A stretch of DNA of 64,000 nt from CAYJGJ01 sp964367585. Lineage in GTDB: Bacteria > Bacillota > Clostridia > Peptostreptococcales > Anaerovoracaceae. Positions 55,100 through 64,000 of this stretch are shown in pieces. The position numbers and the translations under genes are program-made. Location: assembly GCA_964367585.1 (NCBI GenBank), contig CAYIYH010000001.1, positions 434,001 to 498,000 on the forward strand, given 5' to 3'. The notes under the pieces are model-generated. The model was not told the origin of the DNA, made no database searches, and saw only the letters and a program-made list of their open reading frames with translations. How positions within the stretch are numbered: position 1 is the first letter of the stretch; every line of letters starts with the position of its first letter.

Positions 55100-56242
55100 T
55101 TATTTAAAAGTTTTGGCTGCGATTACCATTTTTTGAACTTCGGATGTACCTTCATAAATCTCAGTGATCTTCGCATCTCGCATCATTCTTTCTACTGGAT
55201 AATCTTTTGTATATCCGTACCCACCATGGAATTGTACACACTTTGTGGTTACTTCCATCGCAGTCTCCGCTGCAAACAATTTAGCCATCGCGGCTTCTTC
55301 ACTGTAAGGTAATCCTGCTTGTTTCATTCCAGCCGCTTTATATATAAGCAATCTTGCAGCAGCAATTTTAGTTTTCAATGCCGCCATTTCGAATTGAAGT
55401 CCTTGGAATTGAGACAGTTTCTTTTTGAATTGCTTTCTTGATTCCATATACTCTACTGTCACGTCGAATGCGCCTTGTGCTATACCCAATGCTTGAGAAG
55501 CGATTCCAATACGTCCGCCGTCTAATGTTTCTAAGGCAACCTTAAATCCACCTCCAAGTTTTCCAAGTAGTCTATCCTTAGGTATTCTACAATTTTGGAA
55601 AATCAATTCTGTAGTAGACGATGCGCAAATACCCATCTTATCTTCTGTCTTACCTATTGAGAAACCTTCGTCACCTTTTTCGACGATGAATGCAGAAATT
55701 CCACCTCTAGTTCCTTTTGTTTTGTCAGTCATTGCAATGACTACAAACACGTCGGCATATCCGCCGTTTGTGATGAATACTTTTGCTCCGTTTAAAATAT
55801 AGTAATCGCCGTCTTCATCTGCTCTTGTTTGTTGCCCACTAGCGTCAGTACCTGCATTTGGCTCTGTTAGACCGAATGCTCCCATCCACTCTCCGGAAAG
55901 CAATTTAGGTAAATATTTTTCATGCTGCTCTTTGCTCCCATACTTATAAATAGGCCAACAACAAAGTGATGTGTGCGCCGAACAAATAACACCCGTAGAT
56001 GCACATACCCTAGATAGTTCTTCCACAGTAATTGCATAAGATACCTGATCTCCACCAGCGCCTCCAAGTTTTGTGTCAAATGGTATACCCATCAAACCAT
56101 ATCGCGCCATCTTTTTAACTGTTTCGACAGGAAATCTGTGTTCCTTATCAATTTCTTCGGCCAAAGGCTGTACTTCTCTTGTAGCAAAGTCTCTAACCAT
56201 TTTCCTTACGAATTGCTGTTCTTTTGTAAGTCGAAAATTCAT
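55100..56242 (-). CDS. bcd: Butyryl-CoA-type acyl-CoA dehydrogenase
   Basis: 380 aa from the ATG at 56242 with AAAGGAGG upstream; the longer open frame carries no ribosome site. Family features: GLTEPNAGTDASGQQT (FAD site), ITNGGYADVFVVIA, GKLGGGFKVALETLDGGRIG, QALGIAQGAF, and the catalytic-base segment MRDAKITEIYEGTSEVQKM. It reduces crotonyl-CoA to butyryl-CoA (or an analogous acid) with EtfAB. Other butyrate genes (crt, hbd, thl) are not in the window. Confidence 0.93.
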   Translation of the reverse strand: MNFRLTKEQQFVRKMVRDFATREVQPLAEEIDKEHRFPVETVKKMARYGLMGIPFDTKLGGAGGDQVSYAITVEELSRVCASTGVICSAHTSLCCWPIYKYGSKEQHEKYLPKLLSGEWMGAFGLTEPNAGTDASGQQTRADEDGDYYILNGAKVFITNGGYADVFVVIAMTDKTKGTRGGISAFIVEKGDEGFSIGKTEDKMGICASSTTELIFQNCRIPKDRLLGKLGGGFKVALETLDGGRIGIASQALGIAQGAFDVTVEYMESRKQFKKKLSQFQGLQFEMAALKTKIAAARLLIYKAAGMKQAGLPYSEEAAMAKLFAAETAMEVTTKCVQFHGGYGYTKDYPVERMMRDAKITEIYEGTSEVQKMVIAAKTFK

Positions 56243-56321
56243 ATAGTTGCCTCCTTTAATCATTGTACAAATTATTATGAAAGAATCTGTTTGACATTTC
56301 TTTAACAAAGATATCTTATAT

Positions 56322-56350
56322 ATTAAAACATTTTTTTCATCACATTTCAA
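56322..56350 (-). promoter_or_regulatory. Predicted promoter of bcd-etfBA
   Basis: Minus strand TTGAAA (about 56345-56350), 17-base spacer, TTTAAT with TGT before it. Leader of about 70 bases to the ATG. Coordinates are accurate to a base or so. Confidence 0.5.
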
Positions 56351-56449
56351 GTGTTTTTATAGTTTTTTCACTTTTTTGTCACGAATAAAACATACATTGT
56401 CGATTTTACATGAATAATGTGGGGATATAGTTACTAGAAGTGGAGTTAT

Positions 56450-57631
56450 TTACTCTCCTACAATTATTAATTCACTATTTTCAATTGCCGCATTTACCAT
56501 TTTTTCTATATTTAGTGAAGTTTCCGACTCCCTAATTCTTTCTTTTTGTGGTCGTGTAGTTGGATGTTTTGGAAGAAAAACCGTACAAGAATCCTCAAAA
56601 GGAAGTATTGAAGTTTCAAAAGTCCCAATCTCCCTTGCTTTTTCGATTATGTCAACTTTTTCTAGGGCTATAAGGGGTCTAAACACTGGGATTGTTGTTA
56701 CATCGTCCGTTGAGACTAATCCATGTGCTGTTTGGCTGGCGACTTGTCCCAAGTTTTCGCCAGTAATCAGAGCTAATGCGCCTACTTCGTTGGCAATTTT
56801 TTCTGATATACGCATCATGAATCGTCTTACTATTATTGTAGTTTCTTGAGGTGGACAATTTTCTACTATCATCTCTTGTATTGGAAGAATATTTACCATG
56901 TGTATTTTTATGTTTCCCGTATATTGAGATATTATTCTTGCCAAGTCTATTACTTTTTCTTTTGCTCTTTCGCTCGTATATGGATAAGAGTGAAAATGGA
57001 CGGCTTCAATTAACATACCCCGCTTCGCCATCAAAAATGCTGCTACTGGGCTGTCAATTCCACCCGAAAGCAAAACAACCCCTTTTCCATTGCTGCCAAT
57101 TGGAAGACCTGCGTGCCCTTCTATCTTTTCGTGAAAAATATATGTCTTATCTCTTCGCACATCGATATAAAGATTAATATCAGGGTCATGGACATTTACG
57201 GATATTGGATCACAAGAAGCTAATATTTTACCACCTATTAGCCGTGCAATTTCGGGAGATTTTATCGGAAATTCTTTATCCGCTCTCTTTGCCTCGACTT
57301 TAAATGTTTTAACTTCTTCTCCTAATGATAAAGCATTCATGTACTCTACTGCTCTGACTTCTATTTCCTTTAAATCAGATTCGCACTCTACTGCAGGGCT
57401 AACGGAAGCAACTCCGAATACCTTACATATTTCTCTTACAATATTTGCCTTTTTTGTTTCTTTATTACTGTACACGAAGATTAATCCTTCATTACGAACA
57501 ACTTCTATTTCTTTGAATTTCTTCAAGTTTCTTTTGATTTTTTCTGAAAGCATTCGCTCGAAGTAAGGTTTATTCTTTCCCTTTAATGCTATCTCTCCAC
57601 ATCTGACTATAAAAATATTTTTTTCATTCAT
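56450..57631 (-). CDS. thiI: ThiI, tRNA 4-thiouridine sulfurtransferase
   Basis: 393 aa, lacking the C-terminal rhodanese domain, as in most Firmicutes. N-terminal ferredoxin-like and THUMP part (VRCGEIALKGKNKPYFERML), then PP-loop GVVLLSGGIDSPVAAFLM, VRRFMMRISEKIA, TGENLGQVASQTA. It activates U8 of tRNA and takes sulfur from the desulfurase encoded just upstream (19 bases), so iscS-thiI is an operon. Confidence 0.96.
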   Translation of the reverse strand: MNEKNIFIVRCGEIALKGKNKPYFERMLSEKIKRNLKKFKEIEVVRNEGLIFVYSNKETKKANIVREICKVFGVASVSPAVECESDLKEIEVRAVEYMNALSLGEEVKTFKVEAKRADKEFPIKSPEIARLIGGKILASCDPISVNVHDPDINLYIDVRRDKTYIFHEKIEGHAGLPIGSNGKGVVLLSGGIDSPVAAFLMAKRGMLIEAVHFHSYPYTSERAKEKVIDLARIISQYTGNIKIHMVNILPIQEMIVENCPPQETTIIVRRFMMRISEKIANEVGALALITGENLGQVASQTAHGLVSTDDVTTIPVFRPLIALEKVDIIEKAREIGTFETSILPFEDSCTVFLPKHPTTRPQKERIRESETSLNIEKMVNAAIENSELIIVGE

Positions 57632-57650
57632 GATTGCTTCACCACTTCAC

Positions 57651-58841
57651 TTATCTAAACTTACTCGTTTTTCTAATCCGATTTACTGCCGTCTTTATTT
57701 TATCGAGTACATACTCCATCTGATTAATATCATTGAATTCAGAGAAACTGAATCGTATGGCCGAATCTATTATCTTATTATCTAAGCCCATAGCTTCAAG
57801 CACATGGCTATTACCTTTGCTCCCGGAGGAGCATGCCGAACCCGTAGATACATATATTCCATCTTGTTCCAACATATGTAACAACACCTCAGCTTTCGCG
57901 CCAACAAAGGAAACATTTAATATTGCAGATACCCCTTCATCTTTTTCCTCGGCGCTGTTGACGACTACTTCGTCGATTTCAGTCTTTATACCGTTTAGCA
58001 AATACTCCCTACATTCGCCCATCGCCTTATTGCGATTTTCAAATGAATCTGTGACCTTAATTGTAGCTATGGACATTCCTACTACAGACGGAGTATTTTC
58101 CGTGCCAGATCTCATTCCGAATTCTTGTCCACCACCTACTATAAAGGGGGATAGTGAAACAGAATTTTTCTTGTACATAAATCCAATTCCTTTTGGTCCG
58201 TGGATTTTATGTCCGCTTACGGTGACAATGTCTGCATCTAATGATTTAACGTCAATTTTCCCCAATGCTTGAACTGCGTCTGTATGAAAGATTATGTTAT
58301 TTCCATTGTTCTGATTCCGACTCCTGATTAGTTTCGATATCTTATTTATCGGCATGATTGTGCCTACTTCGTTATTTACCGCCATAATCGACACTAGAGC
58401 TGTCCGCTCATCAAGTGCGTTCTCAAATTTCTGGATATCAATCCTACACTTATCATCTACATTCAGATATACGATTTCGAATCCCATCTTGGCGAATGTA
58501 TCACAGCTTCTTAATACCGCAGGATGTTCAACGCGGGTTGTTATTATCTTATTATTTTTCAGATTGCCATTTTGTCCTCGTAAGATTATAGGCAATAAGA
58601 CTCCCCAAAAGGCAGAATTAGCTCCCTCGGTTCCACCACTGTTAAAGTAAATTTCATTTGCGTTAGCTCCGAAGGCATTGGCAATGTCCTCTCTACTTTT
58701 TTTAATGATTTGCTCGGCGGCAAATCCCATTCTATGCAAAGAAGAAGGATTTCCAAAATCCTCCTTCATCGCCCTTGTCATTTCAGATGTTACATCATCG
58801 TATTGTTTTGTTGTTGCGCTATTATCCAAATATACAGTCAT
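57651..58841 (-). CDS. Cysteine desulfurase (NifS/IscS-like)
   Basis: 396 aa from the ATG at 58841 (GTAGGAGATAGA before it). MTVYLDNSATTKQYDDVTSE start, HRMGFAAEQ, NSGGTEGANS, HTDAVQALGKIDV, SGHKIHGPKGIGF with the PLP lysine, and the mobile catalytic-Cys loop STGSACSSGSKGNSH. It frees sulfur from cysteine for tRNA thiolation (and perhaps thiamine). Paired with thiI rather than with iscU. Confidence 0.94.
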   Translation of the reverse strand: MTVYLDNSATTKQYDDVTSEMTRAMKEDFGNPSSLHRMGFAAEQIIKKSREDIANAFGANANEIYFNSGGTEGANSAFWGVLLPIILRGQNGNLKNNKIITTRVEHPAVLRSCDTFAKMGFEIVYLNVDDKCRIDIQKFENALDERTALVSIMAVNNEVGTIMPINKISKLIRSRNQNNGNNIIFHTDAVQALGKIDVKSLDADIVTVSGHKIHGPKGIGFMYKKNSVSLSPFIVGGGQEFGMRSGTENTPSVVGMSIATIKVTDSFENRNKAMGECREYLLNGIKTEIDEVVVNSAEEKDEGVSAILNVSFVGAKAEVLLHMLEQDGIYVSTGSACSSGSKGNSHVLEAMGLDNKIIDSAIRFSFSEFNDINQMEYVLDKIKTAVNRIRKTSKFR

Positions 58842-58941
58842 TCTATCTCCTACGTATCTAAACTCGTATATATTTCCGTTTACGACATGAAAGTCAAAGT
58901 ACTTGCTTACGTTACTATGCAAAATCTCATAAATTTAGAAG

Positions 58942-58978
58942 AAAAGGTGCATCCGAAATTATTCTAAATGCACCTTTT
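58942..58978 (-). terminator. Terminator of the RNase Y gene
   Basis: AAAAGGTGCAT / ATGCACCTTTT stem with a 15-base loop, just after the stop of rny on the minus strand. Confidence 0.8.
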
Positions 58979-58985
58979 ACCTGTT

Positions 58986-60527
58986 TTATTTTGCGTAATC
59001 AACCGCCCTAGTTTCTCTAATTACATTAACTTTAATTTGTCCTGGATACTCAAGCTCTGATTGAATTTTTTCTGTTATCTCACGAGCCAGAAGTTCTAGT
59101 TCATTTTCTTTAATAACCTCTGGTTTTGCAATGATCCTAATTTCTCTTCCTGCTTGTATTGCATAAGATTTCTCTACTCCTACAGTGGTATTTGCAATTT
59201 CTTCCAGCTTTTGAAGTCTTTTAATATACGTCTCAATTGTATCTCGTCTAGCACCCGGACGAGCCGCCGATAGCGTATCAGCAGCCGTGACTAGCACAGC
59301 TTCCATACTCTTGTGATCACAATCGCCATGATGCGATGCCATACCATTAATAACTGCTTCTGATTCCTTATACCTTCTAAGCAAATCAATACCGATATTT
59401 ACGTGAGTATCTTCTATCTCGTGCGTTAGAGCCTTACCTATATCGTGCAACAATCCTGCCCTTTTTGCAACTTTTACATTAAGGCCTAACTGACTTGCCA
59501 TAAGCCCTGCTAGATGTGCAACTTCAATTGAGTGTTTTAATACGTTTTGCCCATAGGAAGTCCTATATCTCATTGAACCTAACAATCTGATCAATTCCGG
59601 ATGGAGATTGTGAATGCCCAATTCAAAAACCGCCTGCTCACCATCTTCTTTTATCTTTTTGTTTACACTGGTTTCCGCATTCTTTACAACTTCTTCTATT
59701 CTCGCTGGATGAATCCTCCCATCGAGAATCAACTTTTCGAGCGATATCCTAGCAATCTCTCTCCTTATAGGATCGTGTGACGACAATATTACTGCTTCCG
59801 GTGTATCGTCTATTATAAAGTCTACACCCGTCATAGTCTCTACAGCTCTAATGTTTCTTCCTTCTCTCCCTATAATTCTACCTTTCATATCGTCATTTGG
59901 AAGAGTTACAACAGACACAGTTGTCTCCGCAATATAGTCGGAAGAGCATCTTTCGATAGCACTGATGATTATTTCTTTTGCTTCTTTTTCCGCATCTTCT
60001 TTCGCCTGGTTTGTCATATCTTTTATTAGTGAAGACATTTCAGGTCTGATTTGTTCCTTTGTATTATCAAGCAGTATTTCCCTAGCTTCCTCTTGCGTCA
60101 GTTGTGATACTTTTTCTAATTCATTTGTTTGCTTATCTATAATACTCTGAAGCTCTCGTTCTCTCTCAGTGTTTTTTTGTTCTTTTCTTGTTATGTTTTC
60201 TTCTTTTCTCTCTATATTATTTAATTTTTTATCTATAGATTCCTCTTTTTGCAAGAGTCTTTTTTCAGATCTTTGTATTTCTTGACGTCTCTCTTTAATC
60301 TCTGTTTCCCATACGTCTCTCAGTTTTTGAACCTGATCTTTTGTATCGGCCAACATTTCCTTGCGGATTCCTTCTGCTTTATTCTCAGCGTCCAATATTA
60401 AATTTTTTGCTTTTTGCTCTGCATTTCCAATACTCTTTTCTGATACGTTTTTTCTTATTATATATCCCATTAAAATACCAACAATAATAGATGGTACTAA
60501 TACAATAAAAAATAATATTAATTCCAT
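58986..60527 (-). CDS. rny: RNase Y
   Basis: 513 aa, AAAAGGAGGTG before the ATG. One N-terminal membrane helix, a long coiled coil (about 30-200, LRDVWETEIKERRQEIQRSE and similar), a KH domain (GRIIGREGRNIRAVE), and an HD domain (LLHDIGKALTHE, ASHHGDCDHK). Membrane-bound endoribonuclease that starts mRNA decay. Typical length and order. Confidence 0.98.
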   Translation of the reverse strand: MELILFFIVLVPSIIVGILMGYIIRKNVSEKSIGNAEQKAKNLILDAENKAEGIRKEMLADTKDQVQKLRDVWETEIKERRQEIQRSEKRLLQKEESIDKKLNNIERKEENITRKEQKNTERERELQSIIDKQTNELEKVSQLTQEEAREILLDNTKEQIRPEMSSLIKDMTNQAKEDAEKEAKEIIISAIERCSSDYIAETTVSVVTLPNDDMKGRIIGREGRNIRAVETMTGVDFIIDDTPEAVILSSHDPIRREIARISLEKLILDGRIHPARIEEVVKNAETSVNKKIKEDGEQAVFELGIHNLHPELIRLLGSMRYRTSYGQNVLKHSIEVAHLAGLMASQLGLNVKVAKRAGLLHDIGKALTHEIEDTHVNIGIDLLRRYKESEAVINGMASHHGDCDHKSMEAVLVTAADTLSAARPGARRDTIETYIKRLQKLEEIANTTVGVEKSYAIQAGREIRIIAKPEVIKENELELLAREITEKIQSELEYPGQIKVNVIRETRAVDYAK

Positions 60528-60675
60528 TTTTCACCTCCTTTTAGTGAATTTCGTTTTAATAAATTCATCATACAATCAGTCAATAAAACGATATATTAAC
60601 TAATCACGACATTACTAATAACATGAACCCGATGCACACTTTTTCTTATATTTTCGTGATTTTCTATTTTAGTCA

Positions 60676-61545
60676 TTATTCAGTGACACTTGTTGCTTCC
60701 GTCTTTTCCTCTGCTTTCGCTGCAGATGGTTTTGAAGCAGGCATCTTCTTAGGGCGCATATTAACAATTGCACCTGTCGGGCATTCTTTAACACATTTAC
60801 CGCAGTTCTTACATGTAATAGGATCTATCTTTGCGACTTTATCCTCAACCTTTATAGAATCAAAAGGACATACTTTTACACATTTACTACATCCGATACA
60901 CCCATTAGAACATGCTTTCATAGTTTTAGGTGCAGCATCGTTTGATTTGCACTTGACCATCACCATATTCTTTTTTGATTGCATCGCTATAATATTATTA
61001 GGGCATGCTTTTGCACACAATCCACATGCAACGCATAGGTCTCTATCTACAACTGCAACACCATTTAACACAAATATTGCGTCATATGCACAAACTACTT
61101 CACAGTCTCCCAGTCCTAAGCAACCATGTGTACAAGCATTCATTCCACCATACAGTTGTTTGGCAGAAACACAAGTTTTATTTCCTTTGTATTTCATAAT
61201 TGACTTAAGTGCATCGTCGTTACCATTACATCTTACGACAGCAACCTGAGGATCTGCACTCTCAGCTTCTACGCCTAAAACTGCCGATAATTTTTCAACT
61301 AGTTCGGCGCCTCCTACAGGGCAAAGTGCTGTCCCTATGCTATTGTCAGCCGCTAAAGCATTGGCATAGTCATCACATCCTGCGAATCCACAAGCCCCGC
61401 AATTTGCACCGGGCATTTGTTCCCGAAGCATTGCAACTGTCTCATCCACAGGAACAAAAAATAGTTTCGATGCAACTACTAGTATTATCGCAGCTACAAA
61501 TCCTAAAGCACATACTACTCCTACGGCAGTAAGTATATCTGTCAT
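60676..61545 (-). CDS. rnfB: RnfB, iron-sulfur subunit of the Rnf complex
   Basis: 289 aa, AAGGAGG before the ATG. One N-terminal membrane helix, then GANCGACGFAGCDDYA (4Fe-4S of the Rnf/Nqr type), and ferredoxin motifs CVACGLCAKACPNNI, CIGCSKCVKVCPFDS and CKNCGKCVKECPTGA. A Lys/Ala/Glu tail ends it. It takes electrons from ferredoxin. Last gene of the visible rnfDGEAB group. Confidence 0.96.
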   Translation of the reverse strand: MTDILTAVGVVCALGFVAAIILVVASKLFFVPVDETVAMLREQMPGANCGACGFAGCDDYANALAADNSIGTALCPVGGAELVEKLSAVLGVEAESADPQVAVVRCNGNDDALKSIMKYKGNKTCVSAKQLYGGMNACTHGCLGLGDCEVVCAYDAIFVLNGVAVVDRDLCVACGLCAKACPNNIIAMQSKKNMVMVKCKSNDAAPKTMKACSNGCIGCSKCVKVCPFDSIKVEDKVAKIDPITCKNCGKCVKECPTGAIVNMRPKKMPASKPSAAKAEEKTEATSVTE

Positions 61546-61556
61546 ATTTTGCCTCC

Positions 61557-62138
61557 TTACTGAAATAATCCGCTAAAGCCCATAAAGGACATAGACAGTA
61601 TCGCAGCACTTATCAATGTGATAGGAATACCACGAAACGATTTTGGAATATTCTTGTCGTTTTCTAACTTCCGTCTAATACTTGCGAATAAAATCATTGC
61701 AAGTAGGAATCCTATTCCCGCACCTAATGCATTAAAAAGAGATTCCACATAAGTGAAATTTTCTTGTATATTCATTATTGTAACACCAAGTACTGCACAA
61801 TTCGTTGTAATTAACGGCAAATAAACGCCAAGTGATTTGTGCAATGCCGGAATAAACTTTTTTAAGAACATTTCTACTAATTGTACTAATGATGCGATTA
61901 CTAATATAAAGACTATTGTTTGCAAGTATTCCAATTCAAAGTTGACAAGCACACCCATCATAGGGAAGGTTGCCGCAGTAGCCAATACCATTACAAAAGT
62001 TACCGCAAATCCCATACCTATTGCGGAATCAAGTTTTTTAGATACTCCCAGGAAAGGACATATTCCAAGAAATTGAGATAATACATAGTTATTTACCAAT
62101 ATTACACTCATCATTATTGCTATTACTTCTGCACTCAT
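61557..62138 (-). CDS. rnfA: RnfA membrane subunit
   Basis: 193 aa, six hydrophobic segments. VNNYVLSQFLGICPFLGVSK at the start with the conserved Cys, GIGFLLAMILFASIR, and GIPITLISAAILSMSFMGFSG. RnfA and RnfE hold an intramembrane FeS or ion path. Starts inside the RnfE stop (TAATG). Confidence 0.96.
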   Translation of the reverse strand: MSAEVIAIMMSVILVNNYVLSQFLGICPFLGVSKKLDSAIGMGFAVTFVMVLATAATFPMMGVLVNFELEYLQTIVFILVIASLVQLVEMFLKKFIPALHKSLGVYLPLITTNCAVLGVTIMNIQENFTYVESLFNALGAGIGFLLAMILFASIRRKLENDKNIPKSFRGIPITLISAAILSMSFMGFSGLFQ

Positions 62139-62953
62139 TATTTTTCATCCCCCTTCTTTTCACTATCGTTTTCGCTAGGGTCTACATTAGACTTTTCGCC
62201 CTCCGTAGATTTTGACACTTCGGATTCTTTAGAGGAATCCTTTAGTTTTGCAGGAGATGAATCTTTAGCTGCGTCGCATACTTTTTCTTTTGCATTCCCC
62301 TTTGATTGCGCACAAGTGCCAACAATAGGACATCCATTACAATCAAACGACTTACGCTTGACGCCTTTTCCTTTTGTCACAAAATTTACCATCGCTATTA
62401 AAATTGCATATACAAAGAATCCGCCCGGTGCAAGCATGAATATGCCCATCGGAGTAATCCCCTCCGCAATTTGTATTCCAAGGATAGTACCATTTCCCAT
62501 TACTTCTCTGATAGTTCCCATAGCAGACAATGCCAAAGTAAAACCAAGCCCCATGCCTATACCGTCTAAAGCAGAATCAAAGACTGAGTTTTTGCTCGCA
62601 AACATTTCAGCTCGACCCAAAATTATACAGTTTACAACTATAAGAGGGATAAATATTCCTAAAGACGCATATAGCGATGGAATAAAAGCCTTGAGAAGCA
62701 ATTCTACTATCGTTACGAAACCCGCAATAACAACTATATAACAAGGAATCCTAACATTATCTGGAATGATTTTCTTAAGCATAGATATAACTACATTCGA
62801 ACAGATCAATACAGCTGTTGCCGAAATCCCCATTCCGAATCCATTTTCTAAAGAAGTACTAACCGCAAGTGCTGGACAAGTCCCTAGTAATAGTACTAAT
62901 ACAGGATTTTCTTTTATTATTCCACGAGTAAGTATACTAATTTTATTTGTCAT
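62138..62953 (-). CDS. rnfE: RnfE membrane subunit with Cys-containing C-terminal extension
   Basis: 271 aa. The core (to about residue 200) has six membrane segments and ENPVLVLLLGTCPALAVST with the conserved Cys. It then continues in a hydrophilic tail with CNGCPIVGTC and a further Cys plus Ser/Glu/Lys-rich stretch of about 60 residues. The tail is longer than in most RnfE I know. 1-base overlaps with rnfG and rnfA mark one transcript. Confidence 0.95.
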   Translation of the reverse strand: MTNKISILTRGIIKENPVLVLLLGTCPALAVSTSLENGFGMGISATAVLICSNVVISMLKKIIPDNVRIPCYIVVIAGFVTIVELLLKAFIPSLYASLGIFIPLIVVNCIILGRAEMFASKNSVFDSALDGIGMGLGFTLALSAMGTIREVMGNGTILGIQIAEGITPMGIFMLAPGGFFVYAILIAMVNFVTKGKGVKRKSFDCNGCPIVGTCAQSKGNAKEKVCDAAKDSSPAKLKDSSKESEVSKSTEGEKSNVDPSENDSEKKGDEK

Positions 62954-63594
62954 TATTGGGAACCTCCTGCAATTTTATATTGTTCCAATGCTGCTCTCAC
63001 TCCATAATGCAAAGCATCAGAAGTAACCGTAGCACCAGCAACATGTGTAATTGATTGTTCATCCTTAGCGCTGTTTGATAATAACTCAGTTATTCCAACA
63101 TACTGAGGAAGATATTTTTCCTCGTCCTGAGCTTTTGTGCCCAATCCTGGTGTATCTGCATGCTCGGTAACTTTTACCCCAAGCAATGCGCCATTCGGAT
63201 CGATTCCAACCATCTGAATCATTGGTCCACCAAAACTCTTTGTTGAAACAGTAACAACCATGCCTGTTCCATTCTTTGCAATGAAACACTCGGTCACAAA
63301 TACCGCACCCTCTTCCAAAACTATCAAATCGCCGTCAAATTCTTCAAACGAATCTGCATCCGGCAGCAATAACTTTCTCGCTTCGTCTGCTGATTTTTGA
63401 GAGTTCTCTGCAATGATCGGAGAAGTGATGCTATCTGTAATTGCTAGTGCCGCAGTAATTACTAATGTAATAGATACAAGTACGACAACTGGAATATAAT
63501 ATGATTTGTTCTTTTTCAAAAAATTTAACATTTTTTTCATAAAATCATTCGGTGCTTTTTCTTGATTTATAGCCTCTTTATTTGACTTTGGCAT
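62953..63594 (-). CDS. rnfG: RnfG, FMN-carrying subunit
   Basis: 213 aa from the ATG at 63594 (GGAGGTGG upstream; M1 at 63603 is less likely). One membrane helix, then a periplasmic-side domain ending in HVAGATVTSDALHYGVRAAL, where the Thr of GATVTS carries covalent FMN. Overlaps rnfD by 17 bases. Confidence 0.95.
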   Translation of the reverse strand: MPKSNKEAINQEKAPNDFMKKMLNFLKKNKSYYIPVVVLVSITLVITAALAITDSITSPIIAENSQKSADEARKLLLPDADSFEEFDGDLIVLEEGAVFVTECFIAKNGTGMVVTVSTKSFGGPMIQMVGIDPNGALLGVKVTEHADTPGLGTKAQDEEKYLPQYVGITELLSNSAKDEQSITHVAGATVTSDALHYGVRAALEQYKIAGGSQ

Positions 63595-64000
63595 TTTTTC
63601 CACCTCCGCTTAGTATTTTAGTTGCAAGATCATCAATTAATGGTGTTAGAATGTTCATGAGTAATATCGCAAACGAAACACCCTCTGGATACGTAGCCCA
63701 AAATCTGATTACGAGAGTCAAGACACCACAACCTACTCCAAATATCAATTTTCCTAACGGGAGTATCGGACTTGTAACATAATCTGTAGCCATAAAAAAT
63801 GCACCTAGCATTACGCCGCCTGCACAAACATGGAATATAGCCATTTGTAATGCAGACACATCTATTTCTACAAACGAATAGTATACATAAGATCCAACAA
63901 ATACCGTTCCAATGAAAGAAGCTGGAATAATATACGAAATAACTTTTTGGAATATTAGATAAAGACCACCTATGATCAATGCCAACGCACTGATTTCTCC
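63578..64000 (-). CDS. rnfD: RnfD, membrane subunit (C-terminal part only)
   Basis: The frame is open to the window edge, so the gene begins outside. About 140 residues with membrane segments (FIGTVFVGSYVYYSF, HVCAGGVMLGAFFMATDYVT, FAILLMNILTPLIDDLA). GAFFMATDYVTSP carries the RnfD/NqrB FMN-Thr region. Part of rnf(C)DGEAB. Confidence 0.93.
   Translation of the reverse strand, partial: GEISALALIIGGLYLIFQKVISYIIPASFIGTVFVGSYVYYSFVEIDVSALQMAIFHVCAGGVMLGAFFMATDYVTSPILPLGKLIFGVGCGVLTLVIRFWATYPEGVSFAILLMNILTPLIDDLATKILSGGGKNAKVK

Noticed and set aside
54259..55107. Plus-strand open frame opposite etfB
   Set aside because: Mirror of a well-supported gene, with composition of a reverse-frame shadow.

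Overview
The window is a low-GC, AT-rich chromosomal segment from an anaerobic clostridial Firmicute. Supporting signs are strong GGAGG-type ribosome binding sites, a HisZ/short-HisG histidine pathway, butyryl-CoA dehydrogenase with EtfAB, an Rnf complex, a flavodiiron protein, RNase Y, glycyl-radical chemistry and a selenocysteine-containing glycine-reductase-type protein. An amino-acid-fermenting anaerobe (Peptostreptococcales/Anaerovoracaceae-like) would fit. The exact taxon cannot be fixed from the sequence alone.

Layout. (1) 1-894: end of a histidine operon (hisA, hisF cut by the window edge). (2) About 1104-18151: an accessory block of some 17 kb that separates hisA-hisF from hisZ-G-D-C-B-H at 18151-23866. 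An 11-base direct repeat marks both ends of the block. It carries a multi-pass membrane protein, a type II restriction-modification pair, a cell-surface SGNH hydrolase, and a catabolic cluster: YfcC transporter, amidohydrolase, selenoprotein GrdB-like subunit, GrdE-like subunit, glycyl radical activating enzyme, glycyl radical enzyme, LuxR and TetR regulators. (3) 24017-34160: housekeeping and small metabolism genes (agmatinase family, radical SAM, a membrane-anchored papain-fold-like protein, phosphohexomutase, ATP-grasp, hemolysin III, phosphoribosyltransferase, HD hydrolase, DMT exporter). (4) 34408-44094: flavodiiron protein with a leader ORF, tRNA-Val, pncB, uvrB-uvrA, a surface-protein pseudogene and a DHH phosphoesterase. 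(5) 44306-53086: a frameshifted small protein, an SPFH/zinc-ribbon pair, and an ABC transporter divergent from a two-component system. (6) 53189-64000: energy metabolism and sulfur transfer: bcd-etfB-etfA, iscS-type desulfurase with thiI, RNase Y, and rnfB-A-E-G-D (rnfD cut by the edge).

The most interesting locus is 6954-18066. A GrdB-like protein keeps its in-frame UGA (Sec348) with a hairpin just downstream. Its GrdE-like partner has lost the cysteine that forms the pyruvoyl group in characterised GrdE proteins (motif GNCV reads GSFM). A glycyl radical enzyme with unusual motifs (GCYEP; FCGWNEYF) and its own activase sit upstream with dedicated regulators. Together they look like a substrate-specific reductive pathway for an unknown, perhaps non-amine, compound. 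The compound would be imported by the YfcC protein, processed by the amidohydrolase and/or glycyl radical enzyme, and reduced by the selenoprotein complex. The shared GrdA/GrdC/GrdD and selenocysteine machinery would have to be encoded outside this window. Bcd/Etf and Rnf at the other end would link such electron flow to ion-motive force.
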